From the NCBI GenBank assembly GCA_009809945.1, contig WTPW01000011.1:211597-275596 (forward strand): a stretch of 64,000 nt of DNA, read 5' to 3'. Below are positions 44,641 to 56,420 of the stretch, piece after piece. The position numbers were made by a program, and so were the translations under genes. Each line of letters opens with the position of its first letter. Position 1 is the first letter of the stretch. Source of the DNA: Gigaspora margarita (lineage: Eukaryota; Glomeromycota; Glomeromycetes; Diversisporales; Gigasporaceae). The notes beneath the pieces are model-generated. The model worked only from the letters and a program-made list of their open reading frames with translations, was not told the DNA's origin and made no database searches.

Positions 44641-45440
44641 TAATAGCAAAGTTAGCTGCTATCAAAAAGCAGCTAATATGGAGAATATCGGTGGCATGTC
44701 TACAGTAATACCTGTCTAAGCTAAGGCCATTCAAGTTGCTAGGGCCAAAGTTTTGAATGCTTCCCCAAAGAATGTACCTAAAAATAGTACTCTTATATAA
44801 ACAAAGAGATAGAAGTCTTTAGTATTGCTGTAGAAAATAATCTTGACAATGACACTGACAACAAATTGTCTGATTGGACTTATGATTGGAATTCAGATGG
44901 ATGGTTCGATAAAGAGGAAGAATTTTTAGTAGATGCTTACTAGATGGAAAATAATCAAGAAAGCAAAGATGAAGCAAATAACTTGGGGTATTCAAGCGAG
45001 GAGTATGAATGGAAACTTACTAGTTTCCAAAGAGAACAAAACCGGTACCAAGAAGAACTTCTACACCAGCTAGTCCACAAATTGTACTGGAAAATAATCT
45101 GGACAGGACAAATAGAATACTATATGAATAGAAATTATAGTTATCAGGATTACTACGAACCCCAACCTATGGATATAGATGAAGTTTACCTTATAGATGT
45201 GCCCCGTTGGAAGAGCCCAGTCGAAGGATTAGAATTCGAAGAAGAAGTTGATCATAAGATTCTTATAATAGAAGATCCTTCTTTTACCTGCAATCAAAAC
45301 TGGTAGAATACTTGTACTAGCAAAGATTTACACCTGATATTGACCTTGATCCCAAAGAATGGGCTCAACCCTTTGATGAATATACCAACTGGAAAACCTA
45401 TGATAGCATGTATAGAAAGTGGATATAGAAGTAATTAGTA
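44641..45440 (+). pseudogene. gypsy-2 acidic linker ORF between RNase H and integrase
   Basis: In one frame across a single TAG at 44941: IEVFSIAVENNLDNDTD, DWTYDWNSDGWFDKEEEFL, then MENNQESKDEANNLGYSSEE to DHKILIIEDPSFTCNQNW (44944-45303). A shifted frame extends it (PKEWAQPFDEYTNWKTYD) to about 45430. Rich in Asp, Glu, Trp and Tyr, over 200 residues in total. Not a known gypsy domain to me; possibly a spacer characteristic of this lineage. Confidence 0.6.
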
Positions 45441-46400
45441 CCTATAAAAGTGATAAATAATTATATTAGTATACTACCTGTTCTTGGTCATGTGACATTT
45501 GGTCAAAAAGTTACTTGCCCAAGAGATATATATATATAAAATATATATATAAAAAAAAAACAAAAAAAAAAACAAAACAGACCTGATAATAAAGTATAGT
45601 TGATCAGAATGCGATAGAGTAAGTTGTGAAGCTCTATCTACAAGAGTAAAAATAGGTAAGTGGAACTATTTACCAAAAAAAAAAAAGAGAAGAGAAATAC
45701 AAATAATCAAAAAAAGAAGAAAAATCAAACCAAAATTGATATCTACAGAAGACCAAGAGCGGGCAAGACTATACCTGAATAAAGCAAAGTACCTACAATC
45801 AAGAAAAAGGGTCCAGTAGACTTGATGATTCTCCAGTAAATGCACTGTCAAAGAAATACAAGTGGAGAAAGGCAGACTTTCCGCAATTGCCCTGAACTCC
45901 CACATACATCGCAGGTTCATGAGAAGAGCCAGAAAGTGAATCTATAATAGTATCCATGAGAGTAGAAACTGTTATAAAAATGAAATTGGCATCGAAAAAG
46001 ATGAACAAGAATATCCAAGTTCTAAAATTCAAAGGTCAAAAACAGAAATTAGGAAAGAGTCAAGAAAATCAAAACTACAACAACCAGATAACAAGATTAG
46101 TAGATAAGAACTAGATCAATCTAGTGAAAGAAAAGTCTGCTGCGCCCCTGATGATAATAGCTGAACTGGAAGAAAGAGCAAGGCCCCCAAAAGACCTAAA
46201 TACAGTTAGTACCACAAGAAAGAGGCGTAAAAACCAACTAGGGGTGTATCGAAAGAACTATCCCCTCTAGAGTGAGATAAAAAAAATTACTTATGAATAA
46301 GATATATCAAACCTGACATAAAGCTCAATCCAGCCCAGGTTGTCAGTGCCCTGGCAAGATAAACTAAACACAAAACTATCAAACTGTGAGTCTCACAATA
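45441..46400. other. Non-coding stretch inside gypsy-2
   Basis: No sustained frame. A-rich tracts (45545-45580), a small AT microsatellite, and GT/AG-like signals. It may be an insertion or intron-like sequence. Minus-strand ORFs at 45666-46032 lack recognisable features. Confidence 0.4.
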
Positions 46401-47620
46401 ATGGACTCACGACAATATGCAGCCCTAGAGACATATTTACGGTACAAACAATATCTGTAGCACCTTAACTACCCAAGTTGAAAATGAATAGAAAGGCAAA
46501 GTCGAAACTTCCGAATGGAAAATTGAAACCTGTACAAGAAAAAGAAAAATGGAACATTACTAAAAGTATTAAAAGAAAGGAAGTTAGAGTCATACTAATC
46601 TTGGCACACAATCACCCGATAGGTGCTCATTTTAAAAATCATATAATGTTCCATAAAATAGGAAATTATTATTACTGGCCCCAAATGTATAGTGATATAT
46701 ATGAATACGTCAAAATATATGAGACCTGTCAATGGCATGGAGCAGAAAAAATAAAAGAATTACCCTACCCAATATCTGTTAATACGCTCTTCTACCAGAT
46801 TGGTATCGATATCGTAGGGCCACTAACTATTACATCCCAAACTAACCAGTACATTGTAGTCACAACTGACTATATGACAAAATGGTCTAAGGCTCATGCT
46901 ATCCCTAAAGATAATGCTGAAGAAGTAAGCAAGTTTATTTATGAGGAGGTAGTATGTAGACATGGATGTCCTAAATATATACTATCTGATTGAGGGTTCC
47001 ACTTTCAAAATTGACTTATTGACGAGTTACTTGCGGCTTTGACTATCAAGCAATAGTACTCGATCCTGTACCATTCCTAAACCAATGGGCTTGTGGAGCA
47101 TTTTAACAAGACCCTATGCAATGCAATTTCTCAGTTAGCAGTAAACGTAACTGATTGGGATCTGCTACTTTCTTCAATTCTTTTTGCGTACTGTACTGCA
47201 AAACAAGCCTCTATCTATGAAATGCTATTCTACTTTGTTTATAGGAGGAGAGCTAAGCTACCTATACATCCTAGTGAATTCTGAACTTGCTGAATAAAAC
47301 AATTATCCAAAAAATATATGAGACTGACCATGATTTACTAGCAGCTCATGAACAAGCATTATGTCAAATACAAGTAATGCAGAAGAAGCAGAAGGAGTGA
47401 CATAATCATTATATTCAAGCCGCACCTAATTTCGCAATAGAAAATAAGGTCCTTCTATATGATTCAAGAACAATAGGCATGCATAGCCATAAATTCGTAC
47501 CCAAATGGTAGGGACCATACTATATTTACAACAATCTCCCAAATAGTGCATACAAGCTAAGGGAACTAGAAGACGAAGTATTTACAGTACCTATAAATAA
47601 AAAGCTACTAAAGTTGTATC
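46401..47620 (+). pseudogene. gypsy-2 integrase
   Basis: Begins MDSRQYAALETYLRYKQYL (46401), a typical pre-integrase helix. The HHCC domain reads LAHNHPIGAHFKNH … YVKIYETCQ, with the first Cys changed to Tyr. DDE: IGIDIVGPLT (D), YILSD then TGA (D), NGLVEHFNKTL (E). The C-terminal RGP/GPY-like segment (KFVPKW-GPYYIYNNLPNSAYKL, about 47490-47560, with stops) and LLKLYHDQRV close it. Confidence 0.85.
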
Positions 47621-48043
47621 ATGATCAAAGAGTATAAAAAGGCAAATAACTTGCCAAAGGCCCTACAAGACAAAATCAGAAACCTCACCTCTGTTCAACA
47701 GATCCAATATGATCAATATATCCTTGACCCACTTGATGTAAACCCAGCACATGCAATTTTACTCCTGGGAAAGTTGACAAAATTATCACTACCATCACTT
47801 ACTATTTCTTATTACAAGCCCTTCGCTTGGGTAACTGAATTGAAAGCTTGGTGTATGACTTCTACCTGTGCTCCCTTCTCGACTTTATTTCTAAAAGCCA
47901 ACGACCAATTTTTCACAGAATTAACTCTTTCTACTACTTTATTGCCTCGCTACGAATTTATTACATCTTCAAAAGATATGCTATTGAGCAACTATACCGC
48001 TCCAAGTATACTACCATTAGCGAATTATATATACATAATCTAA
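47621..48043 (+). CDS. Unrecognised ORF downstream of gypsy-2 integrase
   Basis: 140 intact codons overlapping the integrase end (YHDQRV in the other frame). Composition is protein-like: YKKANNLPKALQDKIRNLTS, HAILLLGKLTKLSLPSL, ELKAWCMTSTCAPFS. No domain recognised and no clear resemblance to the downstream ORF of the first gypsy element. Alternatively it is a decayed 3' extension of pol. Confidence 0.4.
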   Translation: MIKEYKKANNLPKALQDKIRNLTSVQQIQYDQYILDPLDVNPAHAILLLGKLTKLSLPSLTISYYKPFAWVTELKAWCMTSTCAPFSTLFLKANDQFFTELTLSTTLLPRYEFITSSKDMLLSNYTAPSILPLANYIYII

Positions 48044-48195
48044 CGTAAGTTATTACGGCCCATAATCTAACGAATATCTTATATTTGATACGATTTATTA
48101 CATTATATATTATGTTATATTATGGTTATATTATGGAATTTATAGCGCAATATTGCGAAATAGACCAAATAAAAAAATACAAATTCAGGGTTGTA

Positions 48196-48425
48196 GCAGG
48201 CAATAATTTGCATATTGTGTGATGTTTTCGCATTGTTTTAAAATTTTTAAAAAATAAATAAATGAGGGGTCGCAGCAGGCAATAATTTGCATATTGTGTG
48301 ATGTTTTCGCATTGTTTTAAAATTTTTAAAAAATAAATAAATGAGGGGTCGCAGCAGGCAATAATTTGCATATTGTGTGATGTTTTCGCATTGTTTTAAA
48401 ATTTTTAAAAAATAAATAAACGATA
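48196..48425. repeat. Tandem repeat, three 79-bp units
   Basis: Units start at about 48201, 48280 and 48359 (CAATAATTTGCATATTGTGT) and are virtually identical, including GATGTTTTCGCATTGTTTTA. The near identity indicates recent expansion. Confidence 0.95.
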
Positions 48426-49959
48426 TACATATTCACATAATCATGTTTTTTTACAGGTTTTTACAATAATTCACAAGGTTTCACATAAAATTTTATATTT
48501 TTTATTATTTTTTTTTTTATTCTTTGATGGACTCGCTAGTGCTTAGCTAGAATACAAAAAAGTAACTTATAGTTAACTAGAAAACTAATTACTATTATAA
48601 CTACCTGTAACATTCTAATATATAAGGCTAACATTACCCAGCTGCTTCTATGAGTGCCCAGATACATCCTATCGCACCAATACTCCAGAGAGATCAGATG
48701 TCCTAATGACAGTTCTGCCAAGAATTAGGATTTCTCTTCAAATCCCTCCCACCTAGCATCTATAGTGGGTCAGATACTAAATATCTGTACTTAACTATAC
48801 AAGAAAAAAGAGTAACAAGAAAATTTAAAGGAAGTAAAAAAAAAGTGAAAAAACTTTAAACTCTACACGAAATACCAAGTAATAACAAAATTAAATGATA
48901 AAAGATAAGAGGAACGAAAAAAAACCTATATTAATGATGGGACTGACATACATTTTCGAAAGAAAAGAAAACAAAAAAGAAAGAAATGAAATGAAAAAAC
49001 TAAAAAAAAACTTAAGTCTATCCTCAAAGTAAAAAATTATATAATACTGCACAGAGAAATGCTCCGCCAAAGTATTATATGTACATAAAAAGAAAAAAAA
49101 GGTTCTAGAATTTGGTTTCCACTGATCGGCCTACTCCTCTGTGCCACATCATATTACGTGTCCATTCCTGTTTATCTACTTGCATGCCTTCTTCCTGATT
49201 AGGTTAGGAACAACAATACTGATCTTTTGGAGGGGTACGCTGAATTTCCCACTTTCTGTTCAAAATTCCAGAAAAAAAACTTCAAGCAAGAATATGGTAT
49301 TGTGTGTATGATACTTATGTGCTTGTTATCAAAAAACCTTAAAGAAAGTGTTAAAAAACTCATTTTTTTAGTTCACCGCCTAGCCAGCTATAAGGAACCT
49401 TTGTCGATGAAAGAGTTTTGCTTCCACCAGAATTTCTTGTGCCAAGGGCACTACCTGCCAGTTATCTTGTACAACTGATGCTTCTGGCTTGCTTGCCGAA
49501 TATATAAGGGAGTCCTAGGAGTTTTGCCTGTTGACCTTTATAAGAACTAGTATTATAGTTGCTTCGTCTTTTACTAAAAAACTTTTTGTTTTTCTTTTGT
49601 TCAGAATTTGGAACAAGTGATCGTCAGAAAGAGTTGAATTATTTTACTGATATTTTTTTATTATTATTATACATTATATTTTATATTTATTAATAAATAT
49701 ATTTTTAATTAATATTACAGTATTATTTTTATATTATTATCAATTTTTAAATACTTTCGCACTTCATTACATCTAATTCTATTAATATACAAAAAACTAG
49801 TCCTATACACTTATTTTCACTCATATCCCACAGTTAGCTATTATCTTTGCTTCTTTGTTTTCTATCATCTTCGCTTTTGCTATTTCTTTTGTTTTGGCTA
49901 TAACCTTCGTTTTGCTTTTTTTTCTAAATAATTCCTAAAAATAGTAAAGTGAAAAAAAA
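48426..49959. other. Unassigned AT-rich region with possible exon remnants
   Basis: No gene defended. The minus strand at 48770-48600 gives a protein-like reading around GDLKRNPNSWQNC / LAELSLGHLISLEYWCDRM, and the plus strand at 49227-49478 an 83-codon ORF. Neither is recognised. GT/AG-like borders exist but I cannot build a gene. Confidence 0.35.
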
Positions 49960-51080
49960 AACCATTTCTCATAAGTGTTGATGTTCTTGCAAATTGCTGG
50001 AAAAATCTAGTTTGTTCTTGCAAAGTGTCAGAGAAGTTAAGCTAGTTTTCTTATAAAGTGCTGCAAAAGTCGCAAAGTATTGAAGAAGTCAAAAATAAAT
50101 AAAATAAATTAAAAATTAAAAAAATAAGTAAAAAAAAAATAAATGAAAAAAACAAAAAAAATGTAAGCAAACTAATAAAAAAAAATAATAAACAAAGCCC
50201 CAAATCTTCATTTCTCTAAAGTAAGAGTCGCATTCTTGTGCATTCAGAAATTGCAAAAGCTAGGTTAATGTTCTTGCAAAATGCCAAAAAAGTCATGAAG
50301 TGCCAAAAAAGTCTGAGTTGGTTTGCTTGCAAAGTGCTAGAAAGTAAGGGTTCTTTTCTTCCAAAGTGCCAAAATAGAATAAATTAATAAGACAAATTAA
50401 AATAAAAAAAAAAACAAAACCAAAATATGTCAAANNAAAAAATAAATAAAGTNCTAACTAAACCTTTATTTCTTTAAAGAAGCATTTTTGGAAATGCCAG
50501 AGAAAGTAGTTGTATTCTTGCAAAGAGTCAGAAGTTTGGGTTGGCTTGCGCAAGGTTTCAAAAGTTGTTTGTCTTCTTGCAAAGGTGTTCTTGTAAAGTG
50601 CCAAAATAAAAATAAAATAAAAAAAAAAAAAAAAAAAAAAAAAAATAAAAAAAATAAAACGAAAACAAAAAAAATGAAATGAAAACAAAAAACGAAACGA
50701 AAGCAAAAAGCAAAAAAAAAACAAAATAGAAGATCTAATTATAAACAAAAGATCTAATCTGATCTTGTAGTACAGAATTTGAACATCACCGAACTATTTC
50801 AAAAAATTAGTCCAACGCAATCCAGGTTACAGATTGGGTTGGTTTGCACAAGGTTTTGAAAAGTTGTTTGTTTTCTTGCAAAGGTGTTCTTGTAAAGTGC
50901 TAAAATAAAAATAAAATAAAAAATAAATAAAATGAAAACAAAAAAAAATAAAATAACAAAGAAATAAAACAAAAACAAAAAAGCAAATCTGATCTTGTAG
51001 CACAAAATTTGAACTATTTTGAATAATTAGTCCAATGTGTGATCCAGGTTATACTAATCTACTGATCCTAGCTTGGTTTA
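49960..51080 (-). repeat. A-rich repeat array, inverted relative of 18968-20035
   Basis: Units with TTCTTGCAAAGTGCCAGA, GGTTGGCTTGC(G)CAAGG and A-rich tracts. The right end has AGATCTAATCTGATCTTGTA and GATCCAGGTTATACTAATCT. The words AAGGTGTTCTTGTAAAGTGC occur twice (50580, 50880), about 300 bp apart, showing internal duplication. Contains four N bases. Confidence 0.6.
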
Positions 51081-52049
51081 AAGAGGATCAAAATATTTTG
51101 TTATAATTTTCAAAATTTCTAATAAAATATAACAAAATTTTGATATTTGAAATATTTCATTATATATTATGTAATATTTTGCTTATATTATGGTTCATAA
51201 GATCTTACATAAGATTATGCTATTATAAATTTGCTGATGACCATCATATTAGTCTGCCGTCTAACTGTTACTAACTATCGTACCTTGTTGTAGAAGGATT
51301 ACTTGTAGTACTAGTAAATACGATGGAGAGAACTATGAGGGGCTACAAGACCTGTAATAACTATTTTTATTTTTTTTCTTTCCTTTCTTTTCTTAAATGT
51401 ATTACCTTTTTGATATATTCTTAAAGTACGTAGAAGATACTAGAACTATAAGGCTGAGTTTAGTGTATAATACTATAGTACCCTAATATAGTATAGATCG
51501 TTACCTGTTTTGACAAGTATATCAAAAATATCAAAAATATCAAAGATATTAAATATATTTGATATATCAAATATATTTGATATATCAAATATATTTGATA
51601 TATCAAATCTGGTAAACTTGTTAGTTCTAGAAAATTTCATAGCAATAGTACCAAAGACGCAGTAATGCAAAAGTATAAATACCTGACCTTTTACATTTGA
51701 AATAAAACACAACTCAAGTGGAGTTCAGATAACCTTTGAAATAAAAGAAGTGTTAGTAGTTGTTTCCCTTAAAATTTCCAATTAAAAAGTATGTTAAAGT
51801 CAAACGTATCTTCAAAAATCCAATATTATCGTATATCCAAAAATCTGTTATTGTAGTATTTGTAATCCTGAGAGTATCAAAAACCCAACTGAAGTAGTAA
51901 AGGAATAAAAGGCTTAGTAATTGACAAACTAATTTATATAAAAACTCCAAATTGATTAGTTTATTGATTACCTTATTTACCATACAATTAACTATCCCGC
52001 AAATTAATTTCCAAACTCTGCAACCATGTGTGATCATCCTCAAACTGGA
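51081..52049. other. AT-rich gap, no gene defended
   Basis: Apart from the 18-bp repeat, no recognised feature. The minus-strand ORFs here (51473-51712 and 51753-52043) include repeat-derived peptide (DISNIFDISNIF) and are not accepted as genes. Confidence 0.45.
51518..51608. repeat. 18-bp palindromic tandem repeat
   Basis: TTGATATATCAAATATAT repeated about three to four times, preceded by three ATATCAAAA words. Each unit is itself palindromic. Confidence 0.85.
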
Positions 52050-52560
52050 TCAGAAATTACATCAAGCCTGATCGACAACCCAATTGCTCTTGTTCCGTGA
52101 CTTCATAAACAAAGTTCACGACTAAAATTGACTACTTCCATCTAAGCAAAAAAAAGATATTAACTAATACCTACCAAAAAGAAGAAAGTAATACCAGAAC
52201 TATATAAAAGCAATACTTATCTTATTTTGGAACTGCCGCAGCAAGACTCTAAATCCTAACTCTTGGACCAAGTCAATCACTGCCTTTTTCCTACCTACCA
52301 CGTTAGGATTTAAGCTTTGTGAATATATAGTATTAGTAGTTTAGGGTAGAATATTAGTTGGTTTGAAATATTTTTATTGTTTAGATACCATTTTCACCCT
52401 CACAACAGGCTTGTTAATTAAGCATATACACTCTATTCAGAGTATATACACATTGAAAAGAACATATACGCTCAAAATAAAGCATAAACACTCTAATCCA
52501 ACAAATGTATATAAACCCTTCGAAATCAATAAAGGACATCATTAATTTCCATGTCTCACT
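52050..52560 (-). repeat. Dispersed repeat, possible solo-LTR fragment
   Basis: On the minus strand, CTTAAATCCTAACGTGGTAG and GTCTTGCTGCGGCAGTTCC match CTTAAATCCTAATGCAATAG and GTCTTGCTACGGCAGTTCT at 60252-60340. Similarity extends over about 280 bp, to the TAAACAAAGTTCACGA phrase. The adjoining 52340-52545 (minus) has GGGTTTATATACATTTG, a TATA-like box. The combination could be an LTR, but ends and TSD were not resolved. Confidence 0.5.
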
Positions 52561-53060
52561 CTAAAATAAGATATAATAATAATAAAATAATAAACTTATC
52601 TTTTGAATTTGACTTGTAACCTTGCGAAACTCAATTCAATGAACTGAATTGACTTGTAACTTCGTATTGGCTTACTATAACTCAAATTCTGTGTAATGAG
52701 TTTTGTTAATTCTTTTAAATTGTTCAGTTAACTCTCGTTAACCTTTGAACTTTATGTCGAACTTACCCTGATTCACCTGATATCATTTATATCATTTCAT
52801 CTATTATTTTAAATCTAATCAACACCCATATTAGTATCTGCGTCTCTATTTATCGCTAATTTAGTGATTTATTGTTCATGCATACCCTTATAACCTGATT
52901 TTATTTAACCACCTATCTTTTATTTATACTCTCATCTGTAATCGGCTAGAGTTTAAATTGGCACTATTGTCTACATTGTTTTATCATGCTCCCAATTTAA
53001 CTATTACAATATATACTTATTCAATGTTATAATTAAATTAATCATTAATACCATAATAGT
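52561..53060. other. AT-rich gap, nothing recognised
   Basis: No ORF or repeat of note. Confidence 0.5.
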
Positions 53061-53064
53061 ATAT

Positions 53065-53830
53065 GATTTAAGAAAGAGTTGGTTTGCATTGGAATTGCTA
53101 TGATGTTACCATGAGTTATTGAAATTCTGTTACAGAACTTATTTTCATTCTAGTAATTGTAGTAGATATTTAAGGTTGAATAATTTGCATTGTAAGTATA
53201 GTGATTGCTATGCAATTAAAGTTGAGTTAGGCATATTGGAATTATTGTAATATCTATTATGTTACAGTAAAAAATTCTGTAAAAAACTTACTCATTATCC
53301 AATTGACCACAATATGCGATTAATATTGAATTAGTTCATATTAAAAATATTGTGATTTCTACTATAAAAAACTCTTATAGAACATGTTATTTCAAAATAG
53401 CACAATATATGATTAAATTCGAGTTAGTATGTAATGAATTTATTATGATTTCTTTGCACTTAATGTTATTGTATTTTATTTTCATCATAAGCTATTTTAA
53501 AAATTTTGTTATAGAATTTTCTATTCTGATAACTATAGTATACTTTACATTGAAAGTATCATGATCTCTGTAATTAAGGTCAAGTTAGCTCATATTTAAT
53601 TATAATAATTTTACTATAAAATTCAGTCATGGAACTTATTTGTTATTTCTGTTACAACAGTATGTGATTAAAGTTTAGTAAGTTGAGTAGTTTGTATTGA
53701 AATTATTGCAATTTCTATTATGCAACTATAAAATACTGCTACAGAGCTTGCTGTTATAGTGATCACTTTTTTGCATTAGAATTATCGTAAGTTACCGCAA
53801 AAAGTTTGTTAAGAAATTATTAATACATAG
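53065..53830. repeat. Degenerate tandem array, ~100-150 bp unit
   Basis: A recurrent consensus includes GATTAAAGTTGAGTTAG, GGAATTATTGTGATTTCTA and CTGTTACAGAACTTATT. The acagaactta-like landmark occurs near 53132, 53281, 53377, 53511, 53630 and 53741. Old satellite-like DNA, non-coding. Confidence 0.6.
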
Positions 53831-54454
53831 CGATAGATGTAGTGTATATTGGCTTTTAAAATGAGTGCAGCAACATAAAAACTTTCAAATATTGCTTTCA
53901 GGAATGGACCTGCATCAACCCGTTTCTAAAAATAAATTTTAAAATTTTAGAAAGTCAACAATTCAACATTTTAACTAAGACATGATATTACTGCATTATC
54001 ATAATTCATATACAGTATCTATTACAAATTTATAATAGTTTATGGCATTAATCATGCGAACAATTGAAAATATTTAAACAGACAAACTCAGTATTCATAT
54101 GCACTCATATAATTTTCTGACACTACCATGTATTGTAACAATAAAATTTTTCTAGTTGATTCTGTAACTGTTTCATTTTCAAAGATATAGCCATTTTTTA
54201 CAATAGTTATATAATTTCTAATTCTTTTTCAATGTAAATATTAATTAATTATACTAAAAATGAAATAGATTGTAGCATGGTGGCTTAACTCATGCAAGAG
54301 CATTGTTGTGCCTAATATGGAAGTTTTTTAAAAATCTGTTTGTTACTATTTTTTTATTATTTATTTTTACTAATTTCTTTGTACTATGGGGCCGGTAAGC
54401 CACATTGGCTATATGGAATTGGAAATTGGGTTACCTGGAATTGCAAATTAAGTA

Positions 54455-55345
54455 AATCAACATGGTATAACAACAAGTCCCTCTAAAGTTGAAGCTATAA
54501 ACAACTTTTCTGAGCCTAAAAATATTAAAAGATCTACAGAGTTTCTTAATTAACTAGGTTTTATAGAAGGCATATTAAAAATATTTCTAAAATTGCTCTT
54601 CATTATTAAATTATTAAAAATTAAAGAAAAATATTAGTAGGGGACTGATCAATAAAAAGCATTTAAAAAACTAAAGGAATCTCTAACATTAGCACCTATT
54701 CTTACCCCTCCTAGCAACAAAAAAGAATATGTTCTATATGCAGATGCTTTTCATTTAGCATTTTAACACCAAAAAGTGAACATGTAATTGAATATGCTAG
54801 CTGAACAACTAATGCTACAGAAAAAAATTGTACAATTACTGAGTTAGAGTGTGCAAGCTGTTAAGAAATTTCATTTATATTTATATCAGGGTTGGCAAAT
54901 ATCAATATTATTTAAGATTTTTGTAACAAATGACAAATTAATAACAAATATTATAGATCATTTGTTATTTTTGTCATTTAAAAATTACATATTAAGACTT
55001 TGGGTGTTATAGAATTTAACTAATCCTAAACTACCCAAAGTGGTACAAAACTTTAATAGCTCAGAATCTTTGCATTTTTTTAAATATAACCTATTTTTGT
55101 CATTTGTTATTTATCTTCTAAATGACAAAGTGACAAATGACAATGTCACAATGTCATTTATATCCTTTAAAAGTCATTTGCCAACCCTGAAATTCACAAA
55201 TATAATAGACTATTCTGCTCTAACTTACTTGAAAATTATGGATAATCCTACTAGTAGAATGCATGATATATTATAATACTACAAGATTATAATTTTGTTG
55301 TTAGATATAGACCTGGTAAACAATTATCTCATGTTGATAGTTAAT
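54455..55345 (+). pseudogene. Third gypsy fragment (RT connection/RNase H), split by MITE
   Basis: Left part: KVEAINNFSEPKNIKRSTEF, AFKKLKESLTLAPILTPPS, EYVLYADAF (RNase H first Asp), then VKKFHLYL. Right part after the insertion: DYSALTYLKIMDNPTSRM (Asp of the TDHSAL motif) and, in another frame, RYRPGKQLSHVDS. A distinct gypsy lineage from the other two (NPTSRM motif). No RT core, integrase or LTR around it, so it is an isolated relic. Confidence 0.8.
54887..55189. mobile_element. 303-bp MITE with CAGGGTTGGCAAAT ends
   Basis: A perfect 14-bp terminal inverted repeat: CAGGGTTGGCAAAT at 54887-54900 and ATTTGCCAACCCTG at 55176-55189. CAGGGTT is a common hAT terminus. It interrupts the RNase H reading of the gypsy relic between HLYL and DYSAL. 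Subterminal ACAAATGACAAA words occur in both orientations. No clear 8-bp duplication. Confidence 0.85.
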
Positions 55346-56279
55346 ATATAAACAAAAAAAAAGCTCTTATATAATAATTTATAAATTTTTGAATTTGCTA
55401 ATCCAGTCCAGGTTCTAGTATCCTGCCAATCCTCAAAATAGACTCTATGAATATTAACAATTAGTAGAATACTAAATATGTTCAACAGTTTCAAAAAACT
55501 TTGACCAAAGAACAAATTAAATAGTTTAGACTTAAAGCTAATTTTTATCTAGTTAAAGAATACATTTTGTATCAAAATCTATATTATGAATTACTGTAGA
55601 TTTCTAAAAATAAGCTACTCCAAAAATAAGCTATCCTCTTAATTTTGAGCAAAAAACCTAAAAACTTCTAATACCCAAAAATAAGCTATCTCATAATTTC
55701 AAGCTAAAAACAATAGAAATTTTTTTTATTCCAAAAATAAGCTATCTCTCAAATCTATGCAACATATAATCATACAATCTTATTAGTGAATAAACAAGTT
55801 TCCAGTAATACTTATTTTTTTAGTAGAAAAATAACAAGCATTACTTGAAAACTTGTTTTGTTTAACTATTATAATATCATGCCATTATATTCTAACTAAG
55901 GATTTACATACATACATAATGCATATTTACTATTGTATATGTGTATACATACTGGTATGTTCTTCTTATGCTAACTTGATTCCCTTAGTAAATATACTAA
56001 AATTAAAAAATTAAATAAATTAATAAAGTAAAATAAAAATGAAACTTATCAAGCTATCACCAACTCTTTCCACAGATTCCACTTTCCAAATTCGGTAAAA
56101 AGGAAGTAGCAAACTACTCACTTTTTAGCTTAGAAAAGGACCAAAGAGCTATTAAGCTAAACAGTAGAGGAACAAAAATAATCTAGAGTCTATTAGAGTA
56201 GTTTAAATAAATTCTTAGTCTAAAAGAAAATTTCTAAGGCTTTTACAATTTTCAAAAATTTTTTGAAAAAGTTTTGGGA
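55346..56279. other. AT-rich gap with AAAAATAAGCTA repeats
   Basis: 55595-55760 repeats the word CCAAAAATAAGCTATC four times at 16-80 bp spacing. Otherwise nothing recognised. Confidence 0.5.
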
Positions 56280-56420
56280 AATTCGTCTAGACTCTGTGCT
56301 GCAGATCAGTCTCAACAACAAACAAATATGTGATCAGTACAGAGAAATAAACAAACAAATAAACAATAACAAACACATGCAAAACCAAAACAAACAACAA
56401 TACATAAACTACAAGCAAAC

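Larger units (their letters stand above)
42839..48043 (+). mobile_element. Second Ty3/gypsy element, 5'-truncated, old
   Basis: Runs from the end of protease through RT, RNase H, a long acidic linker, integrase and a downstream ORF. No LTR is found on either side. More decayed than the first element: nearly every block has several stops and frameshifts. It belongs to a different lineage, judged by its RT and linker. Confidence 0.85.

Noticed and set aside
45666-46032. Minus-strand ORFs inside gypsy-2
   Set aside because: Overlapping frames in A-rich sequence without domains; likely chance.
48196-48425. CRISPR-like array
   Set aside because: The 79-bp units are directly adjacent with no unique spacers; this is an ordinary tandem repeat in a eukaryotic sequence.
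50458-50748. 96-codon Phe-rich minus-strand ORF
   Set aside because: Reading of A-rich tracts in the repeat array on the other strand; same bias as 18630-18971.
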